In this document: positions 1 through 6,776 of the stretch, piece after piece
Numbering within the stretch: position 1 is the stretch's first letter
Layout: the number at the start of each line of letters is the position of its first letter
Assembly: GCA_027366635.1 (NCBI GenBank)
Contig: DAHXNE010000093.1
Location: 1-34,591, forward strand
Length of the DNA stretch: 34,591 nucleotides
Source: Gammaproteobacteria bacterium
GTDB taxonomy: Bacteria > Pseudomonadota > Gammaproteobacteria > Steroidobacterales > Steroidobacteraceae
Reading direction: 5' to 3'
Notes under the pieces: model-generated
The model's input: only the letters and a program-made list of their open reading frames with translations
Told to the model about the DNA's origin: nothing
Database searches by the model: none
Program-made: the position numbers and the translations under genes

Positions 1-111
1 GAGGCGCTGTATCGATCGCTCTCCGCCGATGGCAACCCGGAGCTATTGACGTTGACGAAGGTGCTACGAGCGTTCGGGATGCGACTGACAATCCAGCCTG
101 CCGCAACCTGA
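1..111 (+). CDS. HigA-like addiction-module antitoxin, C-terminal end only
   Basis: The window opens inside this gene. The last 36 residues read EALYRSLSADGNPELLTLTK, then a segment ending in RAFGMRLTIQPAAT. The pattern REALY(K/R)xLS-x-DGNP followed by a short helix and a basic/hydrophobic end is characteristic of the C-terminal part of the Xre-type helix-turn-helix antitoxins of the HigA/'putative addiction module antidote' family (about 95-100 residues). Such proteins bind their own promoter and neutralise a RelE/ParE-fold toxin, normally encoded just upstream; that partner would lie outside the window. Stop TGA at 109-111. No start is visible. Family assignment rests on the short tail alone. 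Confidence 0.7.
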   Translation, partial: EALYRSLSADGNPELLTLTKVLRAFGMRLTIQPAAT

Positions 112-469
112 CGATCCGGCATCGGCCACCGATATTGGATATAGGCGGCAGACGAACGGCCGGTTAGCGGAAACCTCAGACGGCATCGCGACTGGCTGCA
201 ATTGGCCGACTGCGGAGATCCCGTTTCGCATTCGGTCTCGGGCCAGTGGTCGGCGACGAGTTGAGGGATGGTGCCCGCGCCCTCTGATTCGCACTTGGAG
301 CATGAGACGAAAGCCAAGTGCGACGCCGCGTGCGAATGCCGGGGCAACGAGGGGCAACCGAGGGCAACGATCCGGGCTGAGTCCGTGCGCAGTTCCCACC
401 AGTTTTCCCGTGCGATCAGGATCTTGCCGCCGCCGCCGTTGCCGCGGCTTGCCTGGCGTCGCCTGGGAA
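112..469. other. Intergenic stretch between antitoxin and tRNA-Gly
   Basis: About 360 bases with no gene I can support. The open frames here have no recognisable protein motif and unconvincing starts. The only structure seen is a short tandem repeat at 341-370. The stretch abuts the 3' end of the tRNA-Gly gene, the usual side for integration of mobile elements, but I found no integrase or second copy of the tRNA end inside the window. Confidence 0.6.
341..370. repeat. Three tandem copies of a 10-base unit
   Basis: Three consecutive decamers read GGGGCAACGA, GGGGCAACCG and AGGGCAACGA. The array is flanked by CC(GG) on both sides. It lies in the non-coding stretch left of tRNA-Gly. No function can be read from it; it may be a simple slippage product. 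Confidence 0.7.
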
Positions 470-543
470 TGGAGCGGGTGATGGGAATCGAACCCACGTT
501 AGCAGCTTGGGAAGCTGCAGTTCTACCATTGAACTACACCCGC
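470..543 (-). tRNA. tRNA-Gly (anticodon CCC)
   Basis: On the minus strand the gene starts GCGGGTG at 543 and ends CACCCGC-TCCA at 470, so the CCA end is encoded. The acceptor stem GCGGGTG/CACCCGC pairs perfectly. The anticodon stem GCAGC/GCTGC closes the loop TTCCCAA, giving anticodon CCC. The T arm carries GGTTCGATTCC. The D arm GTTCAATGGTAGAAC is typical of bacterial tRNA-Gly. The product reads GGG codons. A promoter lies just upstream at 553-582. Confidence 0.97.
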
Positions 544-552
544 GTGCGGGGA

Positions 553-582
553 AGTGTACGAGAGGAGCCGCGCTCGCGGCAA
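553..582 (-). promoter_or_regulatory. Probable sigma-70 promoter of tRNA-Gly
   Basis: On the minus strand a -35 box TTGCCG (582-577) and a -10 box TACACT (558-553) are separated by 18 bases. The tRNA begins 10 bases after the -10 box, the spacing expected for a stable-RNA promoter. Each hexamer matches the consensus at four of six positions. Confidence 0.55.
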
Positions 583-961
583 TCGGGTCTTGCGCGGATT
601 GCACGGATCGGGACACGCTCGCGGCCCGGCGGCCCGCGGATTCCAGCGACCTGCGGCCAGGCCTCGCCGCCACGAGGCGCGACGGTCCTGTGCGGGCCGG
701 AGGGTGGCAATTCGGACCGGTTGCGCCCGGGGGGGGCGCGGGCAAAGCGGCGCGCGGAAGCCTTCGCCATAATGCGTGTGGAGGCCCGTTCCGATTCACG
801 CCTTGCGGACGATCCGCGTGAAGCGCACACGTCTGGCCGTCGCAGGCTCGGCGCGGCAGCCGCGGCGATCGTTCGCTTCGGCGGGTTCGTGGCCGTCGAT
901 GCGCCCTGCCAAGACGGTGGCGCAGTCACGCCCGGATCGCGGACAATGCTCAGGCAGACCC
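583..961. other. GC-rich gap before the nicotinamidase-like gene
   Basis: About 380 bases upstream of the nicotinamidase-like gene. It contains a run of eight G around 729-737 and a CATAAT hexamer near 769 without a convincing -35 partner. I see no gene, RNA or repeat here that I can support. The promoter of the downstream pair must lie in this stretch but I could not locate it with confidence. Confidence 0.5.
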
Positions 962-1783
962 ATGAGCGCGAAACTTCTCATCATCGATCCGCAGAATGAC
1001 TTTTGCGATATCGAGCCGGCGGCACTTCCGGTGCCCGGAGCGAGCGCGGATCTGGCGCGCCTCGCGGATCTGGTCGCGCGATCGGGCGAAGCCGTGACGG
1101 ACATCACTGTCACACTCGATACTCATCCGCGCGTGGCGATCGAGCGCGTGACGTTCTGGCGACAAGCCGACGGCCGGCCCGTCGCGCCCTTCACCGAGAT
1201 CACCTGCGCGGAGGTTCGGGCCGGAAGCTATCTGCCGCGCGACAGCGATTTGTTGCCGCAGGTCGTTGCCTACCTGCAGCAGCTCGAGTCCCTGGGCCGT
1301 TATCGGCTCATGGTTTGGCCGGTGCATTGCGTGCGCGGCACCTTTGGCCACGACATATATGCGCCGCTGGCGCGGGCGATCGGCGACTGGGAGGCGCGTA
1401 CCCAGCGCCCGGTCGCGAAGGTGCTGAAGGGCATGCACCCTCTTACCGAGCACTACAGTGCCGTGCGTGCCGAGGTGCCGCGCGAGGACGATCCGGACAC
1501 CGGCACCAATGACGCGTTGATCCACCGGCTGTGTCCGGGCACCACCGACCGGCTGTTCGTGGCCGGCGAGGCGTCGAGCCATTGTGTGCGGGCCACGGTG
1601 CTCGATCTGTTCGCGGCGTTCACAGCATCCGAGCGCGCTCGGACGACGCTGCTGACGGATTGCATGAGCCCGGTCCCGGGATTCGAGTCGACTGCGGCCG
1701 CATTCCTGGAGACCGTCGCCGCTGCGGGCGCGACGCTGGCCACGAGCGCCACGGTGTTCGAGCCGGGCGAGCCAGTCCGATGA
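962..1783 (+). CDS. pncA: Nicotinamidase-like cysteine hydrolase
   Basis: 273 residues, isochorismatase-fold hydrolase; the likely reaction is nicotinamide + water to nicotinate + ammonia, in the cytoplasm. The catalytic triad of the family can be placed: Asp9 in IIDPQNDF, Lys156 in VAKVLKGMHP, Cys208 in AGEASSHCVRAT. Asp53 and His55 (LDTHP) fit the metal-binding DxH of nicotinamidases. The protein is longer than the 210-residue E. coli PncA, with extra sequence between 70 and 155. The ATG at 962 is chosen because the motif begins at residue 7. The stop overlaps the start of the next gene (ATGA), which encodes the enzyme that consumes nicotinate, strongly supporting nicotinamidase over other cysteine hydrolases. 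Substrate is inferred from context. Confidence 0.82.
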   Translation: MSAKLLIIDPQNDFCDIEPAALPVPGASADLARLADLVARSGEAVTDITVTLDTHPRVAIERVTFWRQADGRPVAPFTEITCAEVRAGSYLPRDSDLLPQVVAYLQQLESLGRYRLMVWPVHCVRGTFGHDIYAPLARAIGDWEARTQRPVAKVLKGMHPLTEHYSAVRAEVPREDDPDTGTNDALIHRLCPGTTDRLFVAGEASSHCVRATVLDLFAAFTASERARTTLLTDCMSPVPGFESTAAAFLETVAAAGATLATSATVFEPGEPVR

Positions 1784-2982
1784 GCACCTTTGTTCCGGTG
1801 GTCCGGTCGCTGCTGGATACGGACCTTTACAAGCTCACCATGTGGCAGCCCTTTCTGCATTCGTTTCCGGACAACCAGGCCGTCTATCGCTTCGTATGCC
1901 GCAACCCGCCCGGCTATCCGCTCGCCTCGATCGAAACCGCGGTTCGCGAGCAGTTGGATCACTTCTGCAGCCTCGTGTTTACCGAAGACGAGCTCGCTTA
2001 TCTGTCGACGAAGCGTTATCTGAAGTCGGACTTCATCGACTTCCTGCGCATCTTCCGCTTCCAGCCGCGCTATCTGCGGGTTCGCTGCGAAGCAGACCGA
2101 CTCTCGATCGAGGCGCGCGGCCCACAGATCCACGTGATGGGCTTCGAAATCCATGTGCTGTCGATCGTCAACGAGGTGTACTTTCGAGCATTCGATGAGC
2201 GGGCGGCCTTCGAGGCAGGGCGTAATCGGCTGAAACGCAAGATCGAGCTGCTGAGAGAATACGAGCGAGCCGGTCCCGCCCGACGGCATCCGTTCGTATT
2301 GTTCGACTTTGGCACGCGCCGACGATTCTCACGCCTCTGGCACGAGGAGGTCGTGGCCACTCTGGCGCGCGAGGTGCCGCAGTACTTCCGTGGCACCTCC
2401 AACATCCAGCTCGCCAAACAGCACGGACTGACCGCGGTCGGGACCATGGCTCACGAGTACCTGCAGACCTTCCAGGCGGTTGGTGTGCAATTGCGCTACT
2501 TTCAGAAGGCTGCGCTCGAGACGTGGGTCCAGGAGTACCGGGGTGATCTCGGTACCGCCCTCACCGACGTCGTCGGAATGGATGCCTTCCTCGCCGACTT
2601 CGATTTATATTTTGCCAAGTTGTTCGACGGGCTGCGTCATGATTCCGGGGATCCTGTTGCCTGGGGCGAAAAGGCCCTGGCGCACTATAAGCACCTGCGG
2701 ATCGATCCGCACACGAAGCGGCTGGTATTTTCCGATAGCCTGACGTTGCCGAAGGCGCTGGCGTTGCACGCGCATTTCGCCGACCGCGTGCGGTGTTCAT
2801 TCGGAATCGGTACTCATCTGACCAACGACATGGGGATCCCCGCGCTCGACATCGTGATGAAGCTCGCAGAGTGCAACGGCCAGCCGGTGGCGAAGCTGTC
2901 CGATTCGCCAGGCAAGACGCTGTGCGACGACCAGACCTTTCTGGCTTATCTGCGTCAGGTATTCCACCATCGGAGCGATTGA
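1780..2982 (+). CDS. pncB: Nicotinate phosphoribosyltransferase
   Basis: 400 residues, the same length as E. coli PncB. It converts nicotinate and PRPP (with ATP) to nicotinate mononucleotide in the Preiss-Handler NAD salvage pathway. Seen directly: the N-terminal LLDTDLYKLTM motif (residues 11-21), FDFGTRRRFS (175-184), and GTMAHEYLQ (221-229), whose His225 corresponds to the histidine that is phosphorylated in this family. A later FGIGTHLTNDMG segment is the usual phosphate-binding region. The start ATG at 1780 overlaps the preceding stop by four bases, so translation of the two salvage enzymes is probably coupled. They supply NAD from nicotinamide, complementing the kynurenine genes 6 kb downstream. 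Confidence 0.96.
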   Translation: MSTFVPVVRSLLDTDLYKLTMWQPFLHSFPDNQAVYRFVCRNPPGYPLASIETAVREQLDHFCSLVFTEDELAYLSTKRYLKSDFIDFLRIFRFQPRYLRVRCEADRLSIEARGPQIHVMGFEIHVLSIVNEVYFRAFDERAAFEAGRNRLKRKIELLREYERAGPARRHPFVLFDFGTRRRFSRLWHEEVVATLAREVPQYFRGTSNIQLAKQHGLTAVGTMAHEYLQTFQAVGVQLRYFQKAALETWVQEYRGDLGTALTDVVGMDAFLADFDLYFAKLFDGLRHDSGDPVAWGEKALAHYKHLRIDPHTKRLVFSDSLTLPKALALHAHFADRVRCSFGIGTHLTNDMGIPALDIVMKLAECNGQPVAKLSDSPGKTLCDDQTFLAYLRQVFHHRSD

Positions 2983-3088
2983 CCGTCATGCCTTCCCATT
3001 CCCGAGTGCTTCCCGCCAGAGCCGCCGGGCGATCCGCGGCGCGGCGCCGTTTGCCTGTTGTCGTACGCTCAGCAGATCATTCCCACCC

Positions 3089-3694
3089 ATGAGCGTCACT
3101 TCGGAGCAGATGATCACGCGGTCGGTCTGCGTCTACTGCGCATCGAGCCGCACGTCCCACCCCGAATACCGCCAAGCGGCTTTCAAGCTGGGTGAAGTCC
3201 TGGCGCAGCAGCGCATCGCCATCCTGTACGGCGGTGGCGCGGTCGGCTCGATGGGCGCGCTGGCTGATGGCGCGCTCGCGCATGGTGGCCGGGTCGTCGG
3301 CATCTTGCCGCAGTTCCTGGCCGACCTCGAGCTCGGCCACAAGGGTCTGAGCGAGCTGAAGCTGGTCGAGGACATGCGTACCCGCAAGCACCTGATGCTC
3401 ACGGGAGCGCAGGCCGTGATCGCGCTTCCTGGCGGCAGCGGCACGCTGGAGGAATTGTTCGAGGCGCTCACGCTCAAGAGGCTCGGACTCTATCTCGGCC
3501 CCATTGTCCTGGTGAACACTCGGGGCTACTTCGAGCCGCTGCAGGCGCTGCTCGAGCACGCGGTGGCGGAACGGTTCATGGACGCGCGGCATCGGGCGAT
3601 GTGGCAGGTCGTTGCGCAGCCGCAGGACGTTCCGGCCGCGCTGGCGAGCGCGCCCACCTGGAGCGAGGCTTCCCGCAGCTTCGCGGCACTATGA
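3089..3694 (+). CDS. LOG-family phosphoribohydrolase (TIGR00730)
   Basis: 201 residues with the LOG (Lonely Guy) fold. The hallmark PGGxGTxxE motif is present as PGGSGTLEE (114-122), preceded by DMRTRKHLM (95-103) and a nucleotide-binding YGGGAVGSMG (47-56). Family members hydrolyse nucleoside 5'-monophosphates, releasing ribose 5-phosphate and the base; plant and some bacterial members activate cytokinins. In bacteria lacking cytokinin metabolism the physiological substrate is usually AMP-like. It follows the NAD salvage pair on the same strand after a 106-base gap, so co-transcription is possible but not shown. Start ATG at 3089; the SVCVYCASS strand characteristic of the family starts at residue 12. 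Confidence 0.9.
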   Translation: MSVTSEQMITRSVCVYCASSRTSHPEYRQAAFKLGEVLAQQRIAILYGGGAVGSMGALADGALAHGGRVVGILPQFLADLELGHKGLSELKLVEDMRTRKHLMLTGAQAVIALPGGSGTLEELFEALTLKRLGLYLGPIVLVNTRGYFEPLQALLEHAVAERFMDARHRAMWQVVAQPQDVPAALASAPTWSEASRSFAAL

Positions 3695-3764
3695 GGTTGC
3701 CCCGCGTCGGGGCGCCTGCTGCCCGCGGATCGAGTGCTTGGGCGGCGGCCGCCTCAGGCGGCGC

Positions 3765-4472
3765 TCAGGCTGTTTCCGCCAGCACCTTGCCGAAGCGCCG
3801 CTGACGGCGCGCGAAGTCCTCGAGTGCCGCATTCAGCTCGGATTCGCCGAAATCCGGCCACAGCCGATCGGTGAAGTACAACTCCGCGTAAGCGCAGTCC
3901 CAGAGCAGGAAATCCGACAGTCGCTGCTCCCCGCCGGTGCGGATCAGCAGATCCACCGGACCGGATTCGGGCACCGAGTGGTCGACCTCCGCGAGCAGAT
4001 CCTGAAATTCCTGTGCCGAGAGCGGGTTGCGCGATGCGCGGCGTGCGGCCTCAAGGATGCTGTGCTTCGAGGAATAATCGACCGCAATGCGCAGCTGCAT
4101 CCGGGTGCAGTGCGCGGTCAGCTGTTCGCTGTGCTCGATCGAGCGGACCAGGCTCGAGGGCAGGCGGTCGCGGCGTCCAATGACATTGACACGCACCCCA
4201 TTGCGTACGCAGCGGCGGGTCTCGGCGGCGAGATAACACTGCAGCAGGCGCAGCAGCGAGTCCACCTCCTGGCCCGGCCGGCCCCAATTGTCCGACGAAA
4301 ACGCGTACAGCGTGAGCGTATCGATGCCGGCCCGTACACTCTCCTCAACGATGCGCCGAACCGTCTTGGTGCCCTGCACGTGCCCGGCGCTGCGCGGCAG
4401 GCCGCGCAGCTGCGCCCAGCGGCCATTGCCGTCCATGATGATTGCGACATGAAAAGTTTCCGCACCGCTCAT
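3765..4472 (-). CDS. Divergent cis-prenyltransferase (UppS family)
   Basis: 235 residues. Undecaprenyl-diphosphate-synthase family: the family makes long polyprenyl diphosphates by cis-addition of isopentenyl diphosphate. Seen: [10 protein letters not shown] (11-20) with the catalytic Asp14, the GH-x-x-G segment at 30-34, [12 protein letters not shown] (55-66) and [15 protein letters not shown] (178-192). Two normally invariant stretches deviate: the NYGGRWDI-like motif is VDYSSKHSI (131-139), and SNFLLWQ is SDFLLWD. It sits last in a regulator operon, not in the usual frr-uppS-cdsA-dxr locus, so it is probably a second cis-prenyltransferase rather than the housekeeping UppS. The start at 4472 overlaps the regulator stop (ATGA). 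Product chain length is unknown. Confidence 0.85.
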   Translation of the reverse strand: MSGAETFHVAIIMDGNGRWAQLRGLPRSAGHVQGTKTVRRIVEESVRAGIDTLTLYAFSSDNWGRPGQEVDSLLRLLQCYLAAETRRCVRNGVRVNVIGRRDRLPSSLVRSIEHSEQLTAHCTRMQLRIAVDYSSKHSILEAARRASRNPLSAQEFQDLLAEVDHSVPESGPVDLLIRTGGEQRLSDFLLWDCAYAELYFTDRLWPDFGESELNAALEDFARRQRRFGKVLAETA

Positions 4473-4855
4473 GATCGTCTCGTGGCTTTGATGACCGCCT
4501 CGATGTGGTCGAGATAACGATATAGCGCCTGCCGTCCGGCCGACGTGAGGCGATACTCGGATTTCGGCCGCCGGTCCGCGAACGACTTGGCACATTCGAT
4601 GTAGCCGGCCTCTTCGAGCTTGCGGGCGTGGGCGCTGAGGTTGCCGTCGCTGACCTCGAACAGCGCTTTCAACTCGTTGAACGTGAGCGGCTCATTGACC
4701 GCCAGCGCGCTCATGATTCCCAGCCGCACCCGCTCGTATACCAGGCGATCGAACCTCGAGTCGCTGCCCTCGGCGCGGGACGTGGTGTGCGGTGGGTTCT
4801 TGGCCGGATCGAGCTCGCCGCCCGAAGCCTCATGTATGCGCGCGTTCGGTTTCAT
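4469..4855 (-). CDS. Winged-helix transcriptional regulator
   Basis: 128 residues. The N-terminal 35 residues are polar and probably flexible. The rest is a MarR/ArsR-like winged helix of the HTH_34 type: [20 protein letters not shown] (recognition helix about 70-85), then [12 protein letters not shown] and a wing [18 protein letters not shown], ending in a helix [11 protein letters not shown]. Regulators of this class usually repress their own operon. The gene lies between a membrane-protein gene and the prenyltransferase gene, with four-base overlaps on both sides, so the three are almost certainly one transcript. The imperfect palindrome at 5531-5550, next to the operon promoter, is the natural candidate operator. 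No ligand can be inferred. Confidence 0.88.
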   Translation of the reverse strand: MKPNARIHEASGGELDPAKNPPHTTSRAEGSDSRFDRLVYERVRLGIMSALAVNEPLTFNELKALFEVSDGNLSAHARKLEEAGYIECAKSFADRRPKSEYRLTSAGRQALYRYLDHIEAVIKATRRS

Positions 4856-5466
4856 GCCGCCGAGTTCTCTCGCACCTCGATCCGGCCGATCGACAGTCCG
4901 AACACCAGGTGGAGCACGCCGAAACCGGCGCCGAGCACCAGATTGTGCCACTGCGCGGGCAGCGCGAAGGCGAGTCCACCGAGCAGCACGAACAGCGCGC
5001 CCATGATACCGATCAGCCGCATCATCGCCGGCGCGGTCAGCAGCGTTGCCGACAGCACGGCGCTGCCGTACAACAGCAGCCACGTCCCCGGGATCAATCG
5101 CTGCTCACCGGATGTATACAGCACCGCCGTCAGCACCGCCCCGGACAGCAGCGCCGGCATCAGGCAGAACACGAAGCGGCGCGCCGGTCCGCGGTACAGC
5201 GGCAGCCCTGCGCCGGAGCGGTGGCGAGCGACCAGCACGACGCCGAGCCCCGAGGCGAGCACGCTCGCGATCAACCAGATCGCGAACCAGCTTGCGGCGA
5301 GGGCCGGGATCGACGCCAACCCAGCGGCCGTGAGGCCGACCACGCCCATGGCAATGCCTGCGCTGCCCGGCACCGCGAAGGCGCCCGCCGCCTCGATCGA
5401 GGCGCGGATGTAGTTCAGCGTCCCCAGCGCGTGGGAATCCATTTCCACCGGGTTGTTCGATCGCAT
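4852..5466 (-). CDS. Small integral membrane protein of unknown function
   Basis: 204 residues from the ATG at 5466. About six hydrophobic segments are visible, for example GIAMGVVGLTAAGLASIP, SWFAIWLIASVLASGLGVVL, FVFCLMPALLSGAVLTAVLY, TWLLLYGSAVLSATLL and LIGIMGALFVLLGGLAFALP. It begins with a polar SHALGTLNYIRASIEAA helix. It is first in the operon with the winged-helix regulator and the prenyltransferase; membrane proteins of this kind are repeatedly found beside HTH_34 regulators, but I know no assigned function. An alternative ATG lies at 5442 (MDSHALG); neither start has a good ribosome site, so the N-terminus is uncertain by eight residues. Its leader contains the operon promoter. Confidence 0.8.
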   Translation of the reverse strand: MRSNNPVEMDSHALGTLNYIRASIEAAGAFAVPGSAGIAMGVVGLTAAGLASIPALAASWFAIWLIASVLASGLGVVLVARHRSGAGLPLYRGPARRFVFCLMPALLSGAVLTAVLYTSGEQRLIPGTWLLLYGSAVLSATLLTAPAMMRLIGIMGALFVLLGGLAFALPAQWHNLVLGAGFGVLHLVFGLSIGRIEVRENSAA

Positions 5467-5503
5467 GGGAGGATGGTCCGGCCACGGGCGGATGAGGGGC
5501 GAA

Positions 5504-5532
5504 ACTCTAGGGGTGTGCTTTGGTGCCGTCAA
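5504..5532 (-). promoter_or_regulatory. Sigma-70 promoter of the membrane protein-regulator-prenyltransferase operon
   Basis: On the minus strand TTGACG (5532-5527, five of six matches) and TAGAGT (5509-5504, four of six) are separated by exactly 17 bases. Transcription would start near 5497, about 30 bases before the ATG at 5466. The -35 box overlaps the edge of a palindromic site. Confidence 0.65.
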
Positions 5533-5550
5533 GTACTTTGCAATGCAGAG
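5531..5550. promoter_or_regulatory. Candidate operator for the winged-helix regulator
   Basis: The sequence AAGTACTTTGCAATGCAGAG contains a perfect palindrome AAGTACTT (5531-5538) merged with an imperfect one, CTTTGCA-A-TGCAGAG (5536-5550, one mismatch). It overlaps the -35 box of the minus-strand promoter, where a repressor would block polymerase, and also lies in the shared leader of the divergent emrA gene. Assignment to the nearby regulator is inference. Confidence 0.45.
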
Positions 5551-5623
5551 ACAGTGGCTGCGCAACGCGGTGGGCCATGAGCTTCACGCCCGCGGGAACC
5601 GCACGGTAAGATATGCTCCAGCC

Positions 5624-6775
5624 ATGGATTCGACGCCCTCCCCCAGTGCCGGCGACCGCCGGTCCGAGACCCCAGATCAAAGTCACGGCAGTACCGCTCC
5701 GGCGACCCAGAGCGGCGCCGACCGGCAGGCCAATGAACCGCCTCCGGGAGCCATGCGCCGGCGGACGATAGTCATGATCGTGGCTGCCGTCGTCATTGTC
5801 GCGGCGATCGTCGCAGGCGTGCTGATCTGGCGGTACGAGAGCCAATTCGTCGGTACCGACGATGCCTTCATCGGCACTCGGATTGCCGCGATTTCGCCCC
5901 GTGTGGCCGGACAGGTGATCGCGGTGCCGGTCGCGGACAACGAGAAAGTCGCCACCGGCCAGGTTCTGGTGCAAATCGACCCGATCCCGTTCCGCGTGGC
6001 GCTGCAGCAGGCGTTGGCTGCCGAGCAACTGGCGCGGACCGGTCTGGGCCAGGCGCGCGCGAATGTCTCCGTTGCGCGCGCGGCGGTCGAGCAGGCGCGG
6101 GCGACGTACATCAGCACCCAAGCCCAGACGGCGAACGCGCTCGTGAACCTGCGGCGCTATCTCGTTCTGCGCCGACGCAACATCAAGGCCCTGGCGCGCA
6201 CGCAGCTCGACCAGGTCGAGGCGGCGGCGCGCAGTGCCAAGGCTCAATTGCGTGCGGTGCGCCAGAAAGTCGTAGGTGCACAAGCCGAGCTCAAGGTGTC
6301 GTACGCGGCGGTGGCCGGCGCCAAGGCTCGAGTGGCGAGCGCGCGCGCGCAGGTTGCGGCCGCGCGCCTCAATCTGAGCTACACAACCATAAGGGCCGCC
6401 GAAGCCGGTCACGTGACGAAGAAGTCCGTGGCCATCGGCAACTACGTCAGTCCCGGCCAGGAACTGATGGCGCTCGTGCCGCTCAAGATGTGGGTGACAG
6501 CGAACATCAAAGAAACCGACCTGTACCTCATCCACCCGGGCCAGCGCGCCAGCATTCACATCGACGCCTGCCCGAACGCCACCGTGCACGGCAAGGTGCA
6601 GTCGATTCAGCGCGGCTCGGGCGTGGCGTTCGATCTGCTGCCGCCGCAGAACGCCACCGGCAATTACGTGAAGGTCGTGCAACGCGTGCCGGTCCGGATC
6701 ACGTTCAACGCGCCACCGCCCGACTGCGTGCTCGGTCCGGGCCTGTCAGTCGAGCCCGAGATCAGGATCAACTGA
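5624..6775 (+). CDS. emrA: EmrA/HlyD-type membrane fusion protein
   Basis: 383 residues. Periplasmic adaptor that links an inner-membrane MFS pump to an outer-membrane channel. A polar cytoplasmic N-terminus (1-46) precedes one membrane anchor (about 48-69, IVMIVAAVVIVAAIVAGVLI). After it come VGTDDAFIGTRIAAISPRVAG (EmrA signature), a lipoyl half-motif, and a long Ala/Arg-rich coiled coil (about 125-260). The second lipoyl half follows (NLSYTTIRAAEAGHVTKKSV), then a beta-barrel domain. Start ATG at 5624. The stop is followed after one base by the GTG of the MFS pump gene, so the two form an operon. A weak promoter-like pair (TTCACG at 5583, TAAGAT at 5607) precedes the gene. Confidence 0.93.
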   Translation: MDSTPSPSAGDRRSETPDQSHGSTAPATQSGADRQANEPPPGAMRRRTIVMIVAAVVIVAAIVAGVLIWRYESQFVGTDDAFIGTRIAAISPRVAGQVIAVPVADNEKVATGQVLVQIDPIPFRVALQQALAAEQLARTGLGQARANVSVARAAVEQARATYISTQAQTANALVNLRRYLVLRRRNIKALARTQLDQVEAAARSAKAQLRAVRQKVVGAQAELKVSYAAVAGAKARVASARAQVAAARLNLSYTTIRAAEAGHVTKKSVAIGNYVSPGQELMALVPLKMWVTANIKETDLYLIHPGQRASIHIDACPNATVHGKVQSIQRGSGVAFDLLPPQNATGNYVKVVQRVPVRITFNAPPPDCVLGPGLSVEPEIRIN

Positions 6776-6776
6776 C

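Noticed and set aside
268..999. Long plus-strand open frame containing GIEPTLAAWEAAVLPLNYTR.
   Set aside because: This peptide is the well-known antisense translation of a tRNA-Gly gene, and the frame runs over the tRNA and into the nicotinamidase-like gene.
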